Shown here: in pieces, positions 13,906 through 24,183 of the stretch
Layout: each line of letters starts with the position of its first letter
Numbering within the stretch: the first letter of the stretch is position 1
Origin: Nocardioides daedukensis
Lineage (GTDB): Bacteria > Actinomycetota > Actinomycetes > Propionibacteriales > Nocardioidaceae
Direction of reading: 5' to 3'
Assembly: GCF_013408415.1 (NCBI RefSeq)
Contig: NZ_JACCAA010000001.1
Span: 558,001 to 622,000 of the forward strand
Length of the DNA: 64,000 nt
Program-made: the position numbers and the translations under genes
Notes under the pieces: generated by a model
The model's database searches: none
Seen by the model: only the letters and a program-made list of their open reading frames with translations
What the model was told of the DNA's origin: nothing

Positions 13906-16707
13906 CTACCCCTCAGCCAGCGACGAGTACGACACCACGCCACGCCTAAGCCTGTCGGCGGCCTCGAGCGCCACCGCGCGCAGTGGAGTCCCGGCAGCAG
14001 CGTGGCTGACCTGGATGGCGAGGTCGAGCAGTTGCTTCATCACCCGCACGAAGTCACCGGCCGCGAGGTCGATCTGGCCGATCACCTCGTCGAGGTCGTC
14101 GCCCTCGGCCCAGCGATAGGCCGCCCAGGCGAACCCGAGGTCGGGCTCGCGCAGGAAGTCGAGGCGGTGGCTGCGCTCGAGCTCGTCCAGATCGCTCCAG
14201 AGGTGGACCACGTCGCGCAACGAGTCGCGGATCCGGCCCCCCGGCATCTTGGGTGAGCGCGCGTCGTCGGGGCGGCGCGCCTCGAAGACCAGCGCCGAGA
14301 GCACCGAGGCCAGCTCGGAGGGATCGAGTTCGTTCCACAGTCCCGTACGGATCGCCTCGGCCGCCACCAGGTCCATGTCGGAATAGATCCTGCGCAGGTG
14401 GACGCCGCGCTCGGTGACCTGGTCGTCCTGGATGTAGTCCATCGCGGTGAGCACGTCGCAGACCTTGTCGAACTGTCGCGCGATCGTGTTGGTGCGCGAC
14501 TCGACCCTGCGCTTGAGGGTGTTCGCCTCCTGCTGCAGCTTGAACCACCGTTCGCCCCAGCGGGCGTGGTCCTCGCGGTCGGGGCAGTCGTGGCACGGGT
14601 GGGCACGCATCCGCTCGCGCAGCTCGGCCACCTCGGCCTCGACGCCCGACAGGGCTGTCGCGTCGTTGCGACCCGAGCGCGACGAGCGTCCCGGCGGCGG
14701 GGCCTCGAAGCCGTGGGTCTTGTTGCGCAAGGTGGAGGTCAGGTCGCGGCGCATCTGAGGGTTGCGCCCGTTGAAGTTCCTCGGGACCTTGATCTGGTCG
14801 ACAGCTGCGACCGGGGTGGCAAAGTCGATCAGAGCCAGGCGTCGCGCCTGACCACCGGCGGTCACCACCTGGGGGCGGGGCTCGTCGTGCGACAGGCCGG
14901 GATCGATGACCACGGCATAGCCGGCGAACTTCCCGTTGGGCACGAGGATGACGTCGCCGGGCTTGAGCCGGGCCAGCGAACCGATCACCTCGTCGCGCAG
15001 GTCGCGCCGCCGGGCCTTGACAGCACCCTTCTCCACATCGGAGAGCTTGCGCCGCAGCGCGGCATACTCCATGAAGTCGCCACGATCGCACTGCGCTGCC
15101 TCGGCATAACCGTCCAGGGCGTCCTGGCTCTTGCGCAACTTCCGGGCCAGGCCGACCACGGCCTTGTCCGCCTGGAACTGGGCGAACGACGACTCCAGCA
15201 GCTGCCGCGAACGCTCGCGACCGAACTGGTGGACCAGGTTCACGGCCATGTTGTAGGACGGCCGGAACGACGAACGCAGCGGATAGGTCCGCGTGGATGC
15301 CAGACCCGCGACCTCCTTGGGGTTCATCCCCTGCTGCCACAGCACGACGCCGTGACCCTCGACGTCGAGGCCTCGGCGCCCGGCACGCCCGGTGAGCTGG
15401 GTGTACTCCCCCGGCGTCAGGTCGACGTGCGCCTCTCCGTTCCACTTCGACAGCTTCTCCAGTACGACGGTCCGCGCGGGCATGTTGATCCCCAGCGCCA
15501 GGGTCTCGGTCGCGAAGACCACCCGGCACAGGCCCCGCAGGTAGAGCTGCTCGACGATCTGCTTGAACCGCGGCAGCATCCCGGCGTGGTGGGCAGCCAC
15601 TCCACGGGTCAATCCGTCCAGGAACGCGTGATAGCCGAGCACCTCGAGGTCGTCGGCCGGCAGGTCACGGCACTCCCGCTCGACGAACTCGAAGATCTCG
15701 TCGCGCTCCTCGGCGGTGGTGAGCCTCAGGTTGGCGTCGAGGCACTGCTGGACCGCGGCGTCACAACCAACCCGGCTGAAGATGAACACGATCGCCGGCA
15801 ACAAGCCCTCGGCGTCCAGGCGACTGACCACGTCGAAACGGGTCGGCTGGTAGAGCCGCCGGCCCTGGGGCTTGGAGCCGCGTCCGCGGTTGCCCTTCTT
15901 GTCGCGCCGGTCCTTGAACCGGTTGGAGGCCCAGTCGTCACGTGCCACCCGGAGCAGGTGCGGGTTGACCTTGGCGCCCTCCTGGGCGAACCCGGCCTGG
16001 GCGAGCTCCTCCTCGTCGGCGAAGAGGTCGTGCAACTGCTTGCCGACCATCACGTGCTGGAACAGCGGGACCGGCCGCTTCTCCTCGACGATCGTGGTGA
16101 CCTCACCCCGGACGGTGGCCAGCCACTCACCGAACTCCTCGGCGTTGGACACGGTGGCACTGAGCGAGATCACCGCCACGCTCTCCGGGAGGTGGATGAT
16201 CACCTCTTCCCAGACCGCGCCGCGGTTGCGGTCGGCCAGGTAGTGCACCTCGTCCATCACCACGAAACCGAGCCCGACCAGGGTGCGCGAGCCTGCATAG
16301 AGCATGTTGCGCAGCACTTCGGTGGTCATCACGACCACGGGCGCCTCGCCGTTGATGGTGTTGTCACCGGTCAACAGGCCGACCTGGTCGGCACCGTAGC
16401 GGCTCACCAAATCGGCGTACTTCTGGTTGCTCAGCGCCTTGATCGGGGTGGTGTAGAAGCACTTGCGGCCCGTGGTGACGGCGAGGTGCACCGCGAACTC
16501 ACCCACCACCGTCTTGCCCGACCCGGTGGGCGCGGCAACGAGGACGCCCTTGCCGTCCTCGACCTCACGGCAGGCCTCGAGCTGGAACTCATCGAGCGGG
16601 AAGGAGTAGAGGTCGGCGAACTCGGCCAGGAGCGGGTGCTTGCGGTTGCGCTTGAAGGCGGCGTAGTTCTCCGCGTGGCTGCTGTCGGTCCCCTGCTCGC
16701 TGCTCAT
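13906..16707 (-). CDS. helY: Ski2/Mtr4-like DEAD-box RNA helicase HelY
   Basis: This 933-residue superfamily-2 helicase is predicted to unwind RNA with ATP. Visible motifs are Walker A (APTGSGKTVVGEF), TTPIKALSNQKY (Ia), VVMDEVHYLADRNRG (DEVH box), SLSATVSN (III), ATETLALGINMPA (V) and QLTGRAGRRGLD (VI). The C-terminal part fits the DSHCT domain of Ski2/Mtr4 proteins. ATG at 16707 overlaps the lipid kinase stop by 4 nt. Confidence 0.93.
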   Translation of the reverse strand: MSSEQGTDSSHAENYAAFKRNRKHPLLAEFADLYSFPLDEFQLEACREVEDGKGVLVAAPTGSGKTVVGEFAVHLAVTTGRKCFYTTPIKALSNQKYADLVSRYGADQVGLLTGDNTINGEAPVVVMTTEVLRNMLYAGSRTLVGLGFVVMDEVHYLADRNRGAVWEEVIIHLPESVAVISLSATVSNAEEFGEWLATVRGEVTTIVEEKRPVPLFQHVMVGKQLHDLFADEEELAQAGFAQEGAKVNPHLLRVARDDWASNRFKDRRDKKGNRGRGSKPQGRRLYQPTRFDVVSRLDAEGLLPAIVFIFSRVGCDAAVQQCLDANLRLTTAEERDEIFEFVERECRDLPADDLEVLGYHAFLDGLTRGVAAHHAGMLPRFKQIVEQLYLRGLCRVVFATETLALGINMPARTVVLEKLSKWNGEAHVDLTPGEYTQLTGRAGRRGLDVEGHGVVLWQQGMNPKEVAGLASTRTYPLRSSFRPSYNMAVNLVHQFGRERSRQLLESSFAQFQADKAVVGLARKLRKSQDALDGYAEAAQCDRGDFMEYAALRRKLSDVEKGAVKARRRDLRDEVIGSLARLKPGDVILVPNGKFAGYAVVIDPGLSHDEPRPQVVTAGGQARRLALIDFATPVAAVDQIKVPRNFNGRNPQMRRDLTSTLRNKTHGFEAPPPGRSSRSGRNDATALSGVEAEVAELRERMRAHPCHDCPDREDHARWGERWFKLQQEANTLKRRVESRTNTIARQFDKVCDVLTAMDYIQDDQVTERGVHLRRIYSDMDLVAAEAIRTGLWNELDPSELASVLSALVFEARRPDDARSPKMPGGRIRDSLRDVVHLWSDLDELERSHRLDFLREPDLGFAWAAYRWAEGDDLDEVIGQIDLAAGDFVRVMKQLLDLAIQVSHAAAGTPLRAVALEAADRLRRGVVSYSSLAEG

Positions 16708-17600
16708 GCGATCACCGTAAGCGCCGCGGGTGCCGACTCGATGCTCAGGGGCAGCGCACCGAACCGCTCGCCATCGGCGTACGCCACGATTCCCGCTGCC
16801 GCGACCGTCACCCGCCGGACCCGGTGATGCTCATAGCGGGGATGGGCGGAGATGGTGCCGTTGAAGAGTCGCGGATAGCTGCGCACGAGATCTGGCTTGC
16901 TCATCGGACCGATCACCACCACGTCCAACAATCCGTCGTCGAGCAGCGCGCCCTCGGTGATCCGCAGGCCCCCGCCGAAGGACGGCCCGTTGCCGACCGC
17001 CACCAGCATCGCGGAGAGTGACCTGGTGACTCCGTCCAGCTCGAGGGTGTAGCGCAACGGTCGGAACGTGCGCAGTTCGGCGAGAGTCGCGATGTTGTAG
17101 CGCATCTGTCCACGCGGCCAGGTCATCTCGTTGGCGCGCTCGTTCACGATGGCGTCGAAACCAGCCGCCAGCACGGTGGTGAAGAACCGGTCTCCCGACT
17201 TGGCCAGGTCGATGGTGCGGGTGCGCGAGGCGATCACCCGGTCGGCGGCTGCCACCGGGTCGCGCCGGGGCAGGTCCAGGTAGCGGGCCACGTCGTTTCC
17301 GGTGCCGGCCGGGATGATGCCGAGTCGGACATCTGTGCCGGCGACAGCTTGGACGGCCAGGTGCACCAGGCCGTCACCGCCGCAGGCCACGAGCGTCGCG
17401 ACACCCTCGGCGACCGCACCCCTGGCCTGGCGCGTGGCATCGGCTGCGTCGCGTCCCACGATGATGCGTACGTCGTAGCCGGCGTCGGTGAGTCGCTTCA
17501 GCGCGGCATCGGCGTGCCGAGCGCCCTTCCCCTTGCCAGCAGTGGGATTGACCAGCATCGCGATCTGGTTCGAGGGACCGGACGCGCTGGGTGTGGGCAC
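16704..17600 (-). CDS. diacylglycerol kinase-family lipid kinase
   Basis: It phosphorylates diacylglycerol or a related lipid with ATP. The 298-residue protein has the DAGK catalytic domain: NPTAGKGKG near the N-terminus, then CGGDGLVHLAVQAV (GGDG motif) and GIIPAGTGNDVARYL, followed by the C-terminal beta-sandwich. GTG at 17600 has TAGGCT 7 nt upstream (17608-17613, complementary), implying a leaderless transcript. It is coupled to helY. Confidence 0.9.
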   Translation of the reverse strand: MPTPSASGPSNQIAMLVNPTAGKGKGARHADAALKRLTDAGYDVRIIVGRDAADATRQARGAVAEGVATLVACGGDGLVHLAVQAVAGTDVRLGIIPAGTGNDVARYLDLPRRDPVAAADRVIASRTRTIDLAKSGDRFFTTVLAAGFDAIVNERANEMTWPRGQMRYNIATLAELRTFRPLRYTLELDGVTRSLSAMLVAVGNGPSFGGGLRITEGALLDDGLLDVVVIGPMSKPDLVRSYPRLFNGTISAHPRYEHHRVRRVTVAAAGIVAYADGERFGALPLSIESAPAALTVIA

Positions 17601-17627
17601 AGATCTGAGCCTAGTGGGCCGGGGCGG

Positions 17628-18467
17628 TCACAGCGGTGACAATTCGTCATCGGCGACGCCGGTGGTCGGGTCCGCCTTCTTGCGACGTCGATCGAGCAGG
17701 CGACAGATGACTTCGGAGATGGCGAACAGAACCACCATCGGGACGGCCAGGAAGAGCATCGAGAACGGGTCGGTCGACGGGGTCGCGATGGCGGCGAAGA
17801 GGAAGGTGCCGATCACCACCCAGGGGCGGTGATCACCGATCGCCTTGCCGGTGAGCACTCCGGCCAGGTTGAGCAGCACCACGAAGACCGGGATCTCGAA
17901 GGCGATGCCGAAGACGAGCAGGGTGCGGGTCAGGAAGGTGAGGTAGTCCCCGAACTCGATCAGGTTCGTCAGGTTGCCCGGGGTGAACGAGATCAGGATC
18001 TCGAGCCCCTTGGGCAACGTCAGATAGCCGATCCAGGCACCGAGCAGGAACAGCGGACCGGCGATCGCGCCGAAAACCCGGGACCACTTGCGCTCGTGGG
18101 CGTGCAACCCGGGGAGGATGAAGGCCCAGATCTGGTAGAGCCAGTAAGGGCTGGTCACCACGACGGCTGCCAGACCGCACAGCTTGAGGTGCAGCATCAA
18201 CGGTCCGCCGGCACCTTGGACGGTGGCCTGCGAGGAGACGTCGTCCGGCAGCGCCTTCTGCGCGTCGAGGTAGGGACCCTCGATGAGGGTGAAGATCTCG
18301 TCGAAGTAGAAGAGGGCGACCGTCAACGCGATGAGCAGCATCACGGTGACCTTGAGGATGCGGGCACGCAGCTCCCGCAGGTGGTCGGAGATCGCCATCC
18401 GACCGTCGGAGCCGATGGCGTGCTTTGGCTTTCCGGAGAAGAGCGCGGCAACGCCTGAGATGGACAC
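17628..18467 (-). CDS. tatC: twin-arginine translocase subunit TatC
   Basis: TatC is the receptor subunit that binds twin-arginine signal peptides and, with TatA, exports folded proteins. The 279-residue protein has six membrane helices and the conserved MAISDHLRELRARILK N-terminal region and SPYWLYQIWAFILPGLHAHERK loop. GTG start; the Met at residue 24 (MAISDHL) is an alternative start nearer the usual family N-terminus. It lies 23 nt downstream of tatA and probably in one transcript with pafBC. Confidence 0.95.
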   Translation of the reverse strand: MSISGVAALFSGKPKHAIGSDGRMAISDHLRELRARILKVTVMLLIALTVALFYFDEIFTLIEGPYLDAQKALPDDVSSQATVQGAGGPLMLHLKLCGLAAVVVTSPYWLYQIWAFILPGLHAHERKWSRVFGAIAGPLFLLGAWIGYLTLPKGLEILISFTPGNLTNLIEFGDYLTFLTRTLLVFGIAFEIPVFVVLLNLAGVLTGKAIGDHRPWVVIGTFLFAAIATPSTDPFSMLFLAVPMVVLFAISEVICRLLDRRRKKADPTTGVADDELSPL

Positions 18468-18490
18468 AGCTGTCGTAGGCCCGGAGAGGC

Positions 18491-18766
18491 TCAGTTGGCC
18501 GAGTCGCGACGCTGTTCGGCGTCGAGGACGTCCTTCTGGGGCGTGTCAGCCTGGTTCAGCTCGCCGACGGGACGCGAAGGCTTGTCCTTCTCCTCGTCCT
18601 CGTCGTCATCGATCAGGCCCTTTGTCTCCGCCTTGAAGATGCGCAGCGCACGACCGCTGCCACGTGCCAGCTCGGGGAGCTTCTTGGCTCCGAAGAGCAG
18701 CACGATGATCAGCAGGATCAGCACGATCTCCCAGGGGCCGGGAGCGGCGATGAGCGGTTGAATCAT
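18491..18766 (-). CDS. tatA: Sec-independent translocase TatA
   Basis: TatA forms the translocating pore of the Tat system. The 91-residue protein has a single N-terminal helix (WEIVLILLIIVLLFGAKKLPELARGSGRALRIFKAETKG) with the FGxxKLPE hinge and amphipathic helix, then a charged tail. ATG at 18766 is chosen because GGTGAGG precedes it by about 6-7 nt. Confidence 0.95.
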   Translation of the reverse strand: MIQPLIAAPGPWEIVLILLIIVLLFGAKKLPELARGSGRALRIFKAETKGLIDDDEDEEKDKPSRPVGELNQADTPQKDVLDAEQRRDSAN

Positions 18767-18803
18767 GGTGTCCTCACCTTGATTGACGTGGGCAGGATCC
18801 ATC

Positions 18804-19787
18804 CTACGCGCTCGAGGCTGTGTAGAGGCTGAGAGTCTCCCCCGCAGCCTGTGTGAAGGCGTCCGCGTCGGCCTGGGGACCGAGGATCCGAGCGTGCGGG
18901 GCCAGCCTGAGCACCAGGCGCAGCAGCCATCGTGGATCGGCCGAGCGGAGAGCGATCTCGAGACCGCCGTCGGCCAGCTCGCGGCTGGCCTCGATCGGGT
19001 AGTACTCCGCGACCCATCGAGCCGGTGGGTCGAGTCGCAGGGTGATCAGCGGTGACTGCGGCGAGGGTCGGAACAGCTCGTCCGGCAGGTCGTCGGCCTC
19101 GAGCTCGGGATGTTCCTGGACCGGCGAGTCCAGGGTCTCGGCGGCCACGACGCGGTCGAGCCGGAACAGCCGCTGGCTGTTGGCCTGGTGGCACCACGCG
19201 CGCAGATAGGCCATCCCCTGCCGGTCGACGATCGCGACCGGGTCGACCACACGTTCGGTGTTCTCGTCGCGGGCCGGCACGTGATAGCCCAACCGGACCT
19301 GCTTGCCTGCCGACATCGCCTTGTCGAGCTGGTGGCGCAGGGCCGCGGACTCGCGCTGCGCGACCGGGACGTGTACGTCGACAGCCGGGGTGGCCTGACC
19401 GTCCTCGGCCACAGCCTCGATCTTGGCCAGCGCGCGGTCCAGGCTCTGGGTGGTCTCCTCGTCGGCGACCTCACGCAGGGTGCGCAGGGCCACGGTGATC
19501 GCCGAGGCCTCCGCGGTCGACAGACGCAACGGTGCGGAGAAGTAGTCGGCGTTGTGGATGTGGATCATGCTCTCGCCGTCGAGTGCATCCAGGTCGACCT
19601 CGATCAGGTCGCCCGGCATCCAGCCGGGCCAGCCGCAATAGATCAGCACCCGCAGGTCCTTGACCAACAGCTCCGGGTCGACCCCGAGCCGATTCGCGGC
19701 GTCGGCGACGTTCATCGAGCCCTCGCGCTGGATCAGCGGGACCAGGGCCAGCAGCCGGCCGACCTGTTCCTTGGCTCCGGCACTCAT
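18804..19787 (-). CDS. pafC: WYL-domain regulator PafC
   Basis: PafC is one half of the PafBC transcription activator, which in mycobacteria controls the main SOS-independent DNA-damage response. The 327-residue protein has an N-terminal HTH and a WYL ligand-type domain (AMSAGKQVRLGYHVPARDENTERVVDPVAIVDRQGMAYLRAWCH). Its start overlaps the pafB stop by 4 nt, so subunits are made in step. Confidence 0.92.
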   Translation of the reverse strand: MSAGAKEQVGRLLALVPLIQREGSMNVADAANRLGVDPELLVKDLRVLIYCGWPGWMPGDLIEVDLDALDGESMIHIHNADYFSAPLRLSTAEASAITVALRTLREVADEETTQSLDRALAKIEAVAEDGQATPAVDVHVPVAQRESAALRHQLDKAMSAGKQVRLGYHVPARDENTERVVDPVAIVDRQGMAYLRAWCHQANSQRLFRLDRVVAAETLDSPVQEHPELEADDLPDELFRPSPQSPLITLRLDPPARWVAEYYPIEASRELADGGLEIALRSADPRWLLRLVLRLAPHARILGPQADADAFTQAAGETLSLYTASSA

Positions 19788-20770
19788 GCGGCACCGTCCT
19801 CGGTGTTCGCGATCGCCTCACGCAGCCGGCCCATCGCCAGCTCGCGAGCGCTCGTGGGTGATTCCACCACGGCGTTGGCGCCATGTTGCAGGACCTCGTC
19901 GACAAGCGCCCACGCGGTCGGGAACGTCACCGTGATCCGGTCCCACTCGGTGCGCTGGTCCGGTCCCGAGACCCCCGTCTCGGTCGCGGTCGCGGAACGA
20001 CGCAGGGCCAGGGCAGTCCCGCTGCGGACCAGGACGGTGCCGGTCTCGGTGGCCTGGGGTGGGGTCAGTGAGCGGGTGAGGGCACGCAGATCGGTCCCGG
20101 GCGGCACCTCGAAGGCCTCGCCCTTGCCGATCCGGCGTACGGCCCCGTGCACCCGCGAGAGCCGGAACAGACGCGGCTCGTCCTTGTCCATGTCCCGGCC
20201 CACGACATACCAACGGCCCGATGACGAGACCACGCCCCAGGGCTCAAGGTTGCGCGTGGTCGGCTGGCTCGCCCCGGCCCTGCGGTAGTCGAAGCGAAGC
20301 CGGACCCGATCCAGCGAAGCCTTCCAGAACACGTCGAAGTGCGGGTCCGAGACGGCAACGCCCGGAGCTGCCAGGTCGAGCCGGCTGCGGTCGATCTCGG
20401 CACCGCCCGCGCTGAGCTTGGCCAGGGCGTCGCTCGTGGCCGCAGCGAGGCCGGCGTGCTGCCAGACCCTGGTGGCCAGGCCGACCACCGCTGCTTCGTC
20501 GGCGGTCAGGTTGATGCCGGGCAAGGCGAACTCGTCGGGGCGGATCCGATAGCCGGTCTCGTCGCCGAAGAACCTGTCGATGGCGGCGATCTCCAGGGGT
20601 ACGCCGATCGCCCGCAGCTCGTCCTTGTCCCGCTCGAACATCCGGTCGAAAGCCTCGTCCGAGGCGTCCTGGTAGTCCGGGATCGTGGCCCGGATCTTCT
20701 GCTTGGTGACCGGGTTGCGCTGAACGAGCAGGAGGATCAGCAGGTTGAGCAGACGCTCACTTTTTGTCAC
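19784..20770 (-). CDS. pafB: WYL-domain regulator PafB
   Basis: This is the partner of PafC. The 328-residue protein starts TKSERLLNLLILLL with a winged HTH, followed by a WYL domain (DRVRLRFDYRRAGASQPTTRNLEPWGVVSSSGRWYVVGRD). The reading frame is open upstream inside the FKBP gene, but GTG 20770 gives the family N-terminus. It overlaps the FKBP stop by 14 nt. PafBC is encoded with the proteasome genes but regulates DNA repair rather than degradation. Confidence 0.92.
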   Translation of the reverse strand: MTKSERLLNLLILLLVQRNPVTKQKIRATIPDYQDASDEAFDRMFERDKDELRAIGVPLEIAAIDRFFGDETGYRIRPDEFALPGINLTADEAAVVGLATRVWQHAGLAAATSDALAKLSAGGAEIDRSRLDLAAPGVAVSDPHFDVFWKASLDRVRLRFDYRRAGASQPTTRNLEPWGVVSSSGRWYVVGRDMDKDEPRLFRLSRVHGAVRRIGKGEAFEVPPGTDLRALTRSLTPPQATETGTVLVRSGTALALRRSATATETGVSGPDQRTEWDRITVTFPTAWALVDEVLQHGANAVVESPTSARELAMGRLREAIANTEDGAA

Positions 20771-21728
20771 CTTGCGCCTCCTTGGCCGACGCGGGTTCGT
20801 CCGCTCCGAGCACATCGACGACGAACACGATGGTGTCGGTGCCCTTGATGCCGGCGTCCTTGTTGCCCTTGCTGCCATAACCCTGCCCGGGAGGCAGGAT
20901 CAGCATGACTCGGCTGCCGACCTTGACCCCGGGCAACAGCTTCGAGAAGCCGGAGACATAGGTGCTGATCGGGGCCGGCTTCAGCTCGCCGGTGAAGTTC
21001 TCGTCGAACGGCTTCTTGCCACCCCAGACCTGGCCCAGGTAGCGCATCACCAGGGTGGAGTTCTTGGTCAGGGCCGGTCCGTCGCCCTCGGTCAGGGTGA
21101 CCAGTTTGGCCTTGGCCGGGCCCTTGGCCGGCAGGCCGGTGAAGTCCAGGGCAGAGGGGAGGTCGTTCTTGGCGACGATCTTGGGGGTGCCGGCCTTCGC
21201 GTCCCCAGGCGTGCTGGGGATCTCCTTCAGCACCCGCGACGTCACGTCCGCGACCAGGACCAGAGGGTCGTCGGGGCTGATGAACAGGTCGGGCTGACCG
21301 TAGTCACCGAAGATGTCGCGGGCGGTTGCCTCGAGGACGATGCGGGAGCCGACCTTCTTCCCGACCAGTGCCTTGCTCAGGCCGGGAAGCGACTCGGTCG
21401 AGAGTTCGAGGAACTCCCTGTTGCCGGTCTCCCACGTGCTGAGCGCGGTCTCCCCGTCATAGGCGTTGTGGACGAAGAGGTTCGCGAAGAGCCCGTCGCC
21501 CATGGCCAGGGCTTCTCCGTCGCCCTCGGTGACGACCTCGGTCTCGACCTTCGGGCGGGCGAGCTCTCCCTCGGTCTTCACCTTCGGCTCGGTGCCGAAC
21601 TCTCCCGAGACCGTCGCCTCACCGGCACGCTCGGCTGAGTCGTCGTCCTCGCCGCCACAGGCGGTCAGTCCGACAAGGAGGAGGCAGAGGCTGCCGAGAA
21701 GCACAACGAGGCGTCGCAAGTGAGTCAC
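20757..21728 (-). CDS. tandem FKBP-type prolyl isomerase lipoprotein
   Basis: This is a secreted lipoprotein chaperone. The lipobox LTAC places the modified Cys at residue 24 of the 323-residue product. Two FKBP-like domains follow, about residues 60-165 and 190-310; the second ends with LPPGQGYGSKGNKDAGIKGTDTIVFVVDVL, typical of FKBP. GTG 21728 is chosen: the alternative GTG at 21755 abuts a TAGGCT -10-like box (21756-21761, complementary), which would put the transcript start downstream of it. It leads the pafBC transcript. Confidence 0.88.
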   Translation of the reverse strand: MTHLRRLVVLLGSLCLLLVGLTACGGEDDDSAERAGEATVSGEFGTEPKVKTEGELARPKVETEVVTEGDGEALAMGDGLFANLFVHNAYDGETALSTWETGNREFLELSTESLPGLSKALVGKKVGSRIVLEATARDIFGDYGQPDLFISPDDPLVLVADVTSRVLKEIPSTPGDAKAGTPKIVAKNDLPSALDFTGLPAKGPAKAKLVTLTEGDGPALTKNSTLVMRYLGQVWGGKKPFDENFTGELKPAPISTYVSGFSKLLPGVKVGSRVMLILPPGQGYGSKGNKDAGIKGTDTIVFVVDVLGADEPASAKEAQGDKK

Positions 21729-21786
21729 CTTTGGGTTCGAGGGACGAGCGGGCACAGCCTAGACGACCAGCCCACGAGTCCGCGGC

Positions 21787-23148
21787 TCACATGCCGTCGA
21801 TCAGCCGCTGCACCCTGTCGTCGACCGAACGGAACGGGTCCTTGCACAACACGGTGCGCTGGGCCTGGTCGTTGAGCTTGAGGTGCACCCAGTCCACGGT
21901 GAAGTCGCGGCGTCGCTCCTGGGCCTTCTTGATGAAGTCACCGCGAAGCCTCGCCCGGGTGTCCTGCGGGGGGACGGACTTTGCGCGGAAGACCTCAAGG
22001 TCTTCGGTCAGACGGTTGACCGCGCCACGGTTCTGGAGCAGGTAGAACAGACCGCGGTCGCGGCGGATGTCGTGGTAGGCCAGGTCGAGCTGAGCGATCC
22101 GGGCGTGCCCCATCGACAGGTCGTGCTTGGCCCGGTAGCGCTCGAGCAGCTTCAGCTTGATCACCCAGTCGATCTCCCGATCGACCAGGTCCAGGTCGCC
22201 CGACTCGATGGCCTTGAGTCCGCGCTCCCAGAGGTCGAGCGCCGCGTGGATGACCGGAGTGCCGAGCTCACGGCGGTCCACGAAGTCGCGGGCGCGGGAG
22301 AAATATTCCATCTGGATCTCCAGCGCGCTGGCCTCGCGGCCGTTGGCCAGGCGGACCTTCGTGCGTCCGGTGATGTCGTGGGAGATCTCGCGAATCGCCC
22401 GGATCGGGTTCTCGAGGGTGAGGTCGCGCATCACCACGCCCTCCTCGATCATCCGCAGCACGAGGTCGCAGCTGGCCACCTTGAGCATCGTTGTGGTCTC
22501 GCTCATGTTGGAGTCGCCGACGATGACGTGGAGGCGGCGATACTTCTCGGCGTCCGCGTGCGGTTCGTCGCGGGTGTTGATGATCGGGCGACTTCGGGTG
22601 GTGGCGCTGGAGACGCCCTCCCAGATGTGCTCGGCTCGCTGGGAGACGGAGTATGACGCGCCGCGAGGTGTCTGGATGATCTTCCCGGCGCCCACCACGA
22701 TCTGGCGGGTCACCAGGAACGGGATCAGGATGTCCGCCAGCCGGCTGAACTCACCTGCGCGTCCGACCAGGTAGTTCTCGTGGCAGCCGTAGGAGTTGCC
22801 TGCCGAGTCGGTGTTGTTCTTGAACAGGTAGATGTCACCAGAGATGCCCTCGTCATGGAGCCGGGACTCGGCGTCGACGAGAAGTCCCTCCAGGATCCGC
22901 TCCCCCGCCTTGTCGTGCGTGACGAGCTCGTGGATGTCATCGCACTCGGGGGTGGCATATTCCGGGTGCGAGCCGACGTCGAGATAGAGCCGGGCGCCGT
23001 TGCGCAGGAAGACGTTGCTGCTCCGTCCCCACGAGACGACCTTGCGGAACAGGTAGCGGGCAACCTCGTCGGGGCTCAACCTGCGCTGCCCCTTGAACGT
23101 GCACGTGACGCCGTACTCGTTCTCGATTCCGAAGATCCGACGGTCCAT
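21787..23148 (-). CDS. pafA: Pup-protein ligase PafA
   Basis: PafA attaches the prokaryotic ubiquitin-like protein Pup to substrate lysines through an ATP-activated glutamate. The 453-residue glutamine-synthetase-like protein has [10 protein letters not shown] at the N-terminus (Glu9) and the catalytic Asp57 in [15 protein letters not shown]. The [19 protein letters not shown] and [15 protein letters not shown] blocks are shared with Dop. ATG 23148 has TAGTGT 6 nt upstream (23155-23160, complementary), so it likely has its own leaderless transcript. Confidence 0.97.
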   Translation of the reverse strand: MDRRIFGIENEYGVTCTFKGQRRLSPDEVARYLFRKVVSWGRSSNVFLRNGARLYLDVGSHPEYATPECDDIHELVTHDKAGERILEGLLVDAESRLHDEGISGDIYLFKNNTDSAGNSYGCHENYLVGRAGEFSRLADILIPFLVTRQIVVGAGKIIQTPRGASYSVSQRAEHIWEGVSSATTRSRPIINTRDEPHADAEKYRRLHVIVGDSNMSETTTMLKVASCDLVLRMIEEGVVMRDLTLENPIRAIREISHDITGRTKVRLANGREASALEIQMEYFSRARDFVDRRELGTPVIHAALDLWERGLKAIESGDLDLVDREIDWVIKLKLLERYRAKHDLSMGHARIAQLDLAYHDIRRDRGLFYLLQNRGAVNRLTEDLEVFRAKSVPPQDTRARLRGDFIKKAQERRRDFTVDWVHLKLNDQAQRTVLCKDPFRSVDDRVQRLIDGM

Positions 23149-23217
23149 GCACCAACACTAGTCACACCCAGGTGAACGCAGTGGGACGTTGAGCACCTCT
23201 TGTGCCGAGCCGTCGGC

Positions 23218-24168
23218 TCAGGGCGCGATCGGCGGCTCTCCGCCGGGCTGTGCCGGCCCAGAGGCCGGCCCAGGCGTCGGTCCGGGTGCCGGTCGCTCGA
23301 CGGGAGTGGCCTGCCCGGTCGTCGACTCACCGGTGACCGGATCCTCCAACGGCGGTGTGCTGCCACTGACCGTGTCGGTCGGATCGCGCGGGTCGTCGCT
23401 CGCACCGGGAACCGTCGGCGCCGCACCAGGCGTCGAGTCGTCGTCCGTCGGCGCCGAGGGCGTCTCCGGTCCGCGATCACCGAGCAGGTCCAGCAGTGCC
23501 TGGCCGCGGATGCGGCGGAACTTGCGTGGCTGCACGCGGGTGCGGTCCAGGACTGCGACCTCGAGGTCCTCGGCCGGGATGACCCGGTCCCCGGACTCCG
23601 AGTGGCCCAGCGCGGAGACCGCCAGCGCGATTGCGTCGGCAAGGCTCGCGCCCTCGACGTAGTGGTCCTTGAGGTGGGCGGCCACGACGTCGGCGGCGCC
23701 GCCCATCACGGCGTATCGGTGCTCGTCGGCAACCTGGCCGTCGTAGGTGAGGCGATAGATCTGGTCGTCCTCGGCGCGGTCGCCGATCTCGGCGACGAAG
23801 AGCTCGACCTCGTAGGGCTTCTCCCCACCACTGGAGAAGATGGTGCCCAAGGTCTGGGCATAGGCGTTGGCCAGTCCGCGTCCGGTCACATCACGACGGT
23901 CATAGGCATAGCCACGCATGTCGGCCAGGCGGACGCCGGCGATCCGGAGATTCTCGAACTCGTTGTAGCGACCGACCGCGGCGAAGGCGATCCGGTCGTA
24001 GATCTCGGACACCTTGTGCAGGGCCTGCGAGGGGTTCTCCGAGACGAACAGGACGCCGTCGGCGAACTGCACGGTGACCACGGAGCGGCCACGGGCGATG
24101 CCCTTGCGGGCAAAGTCCGCGCGGTCCTTCATCAGCTGCTCGGGCGAGACGTAGTAGGGCATGCTCAT
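23218..24168 (-). CDS. prcA: 20S proteasome alpha subunit
   Basis: It forms the outer gate rings of the bacterial 20S proteasome. The first about 238 residues are the alpha fold ([27 protein letters not shown]... gate region onward). The remaining about 78 residues are a low-complexity Pro/Thr/Gly tail ending near [15 protein letters not shown]. Mycobacterial PrcA is about 248 residues, so the tail is an extension. It follows prcB by 15 nt, with a Shine-Dalgarno GAGGA. Confidence 0.96.
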   Translation of the reverse strand: MSMPYYVSPEQLMKDRADFARKGIARGRSVVTVQFADGVLFVSENPSQALHKVSEIYDRIAFAAVGRYNEFENLRIAGVRLADMRGYAYDRRDVTGRGLANAYAQTLGTIFSSGGEKPYEVELFVAEIGDRAEDDQIYRLTYDGQVADEHRYAVMGGAADVVAAHLKDHYVEGASLADAIALAVSALGHSESGDRVIPAEDLEVAVLDRTRVQPRKFRRIRGQALLDLLGDRGPETPSAPTDDDSTPGAAPTVPGASDDPRDPTDTVSGSTPPLEDPVTGESTTGQATPVERPAPGPTPGPASGPAQPGGEPPIAP

Positions 24169-24183
24169 CGGGTTGTCCTCGTC

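Noticed and set aside
14398..16827. 809-residue open frame opposite helY
   Set aside because: It is a GC-rich antisense shadow: Gly/Arg/His/Asp-rich with no domain, while the other strand encodes a full helicase with all motifs.
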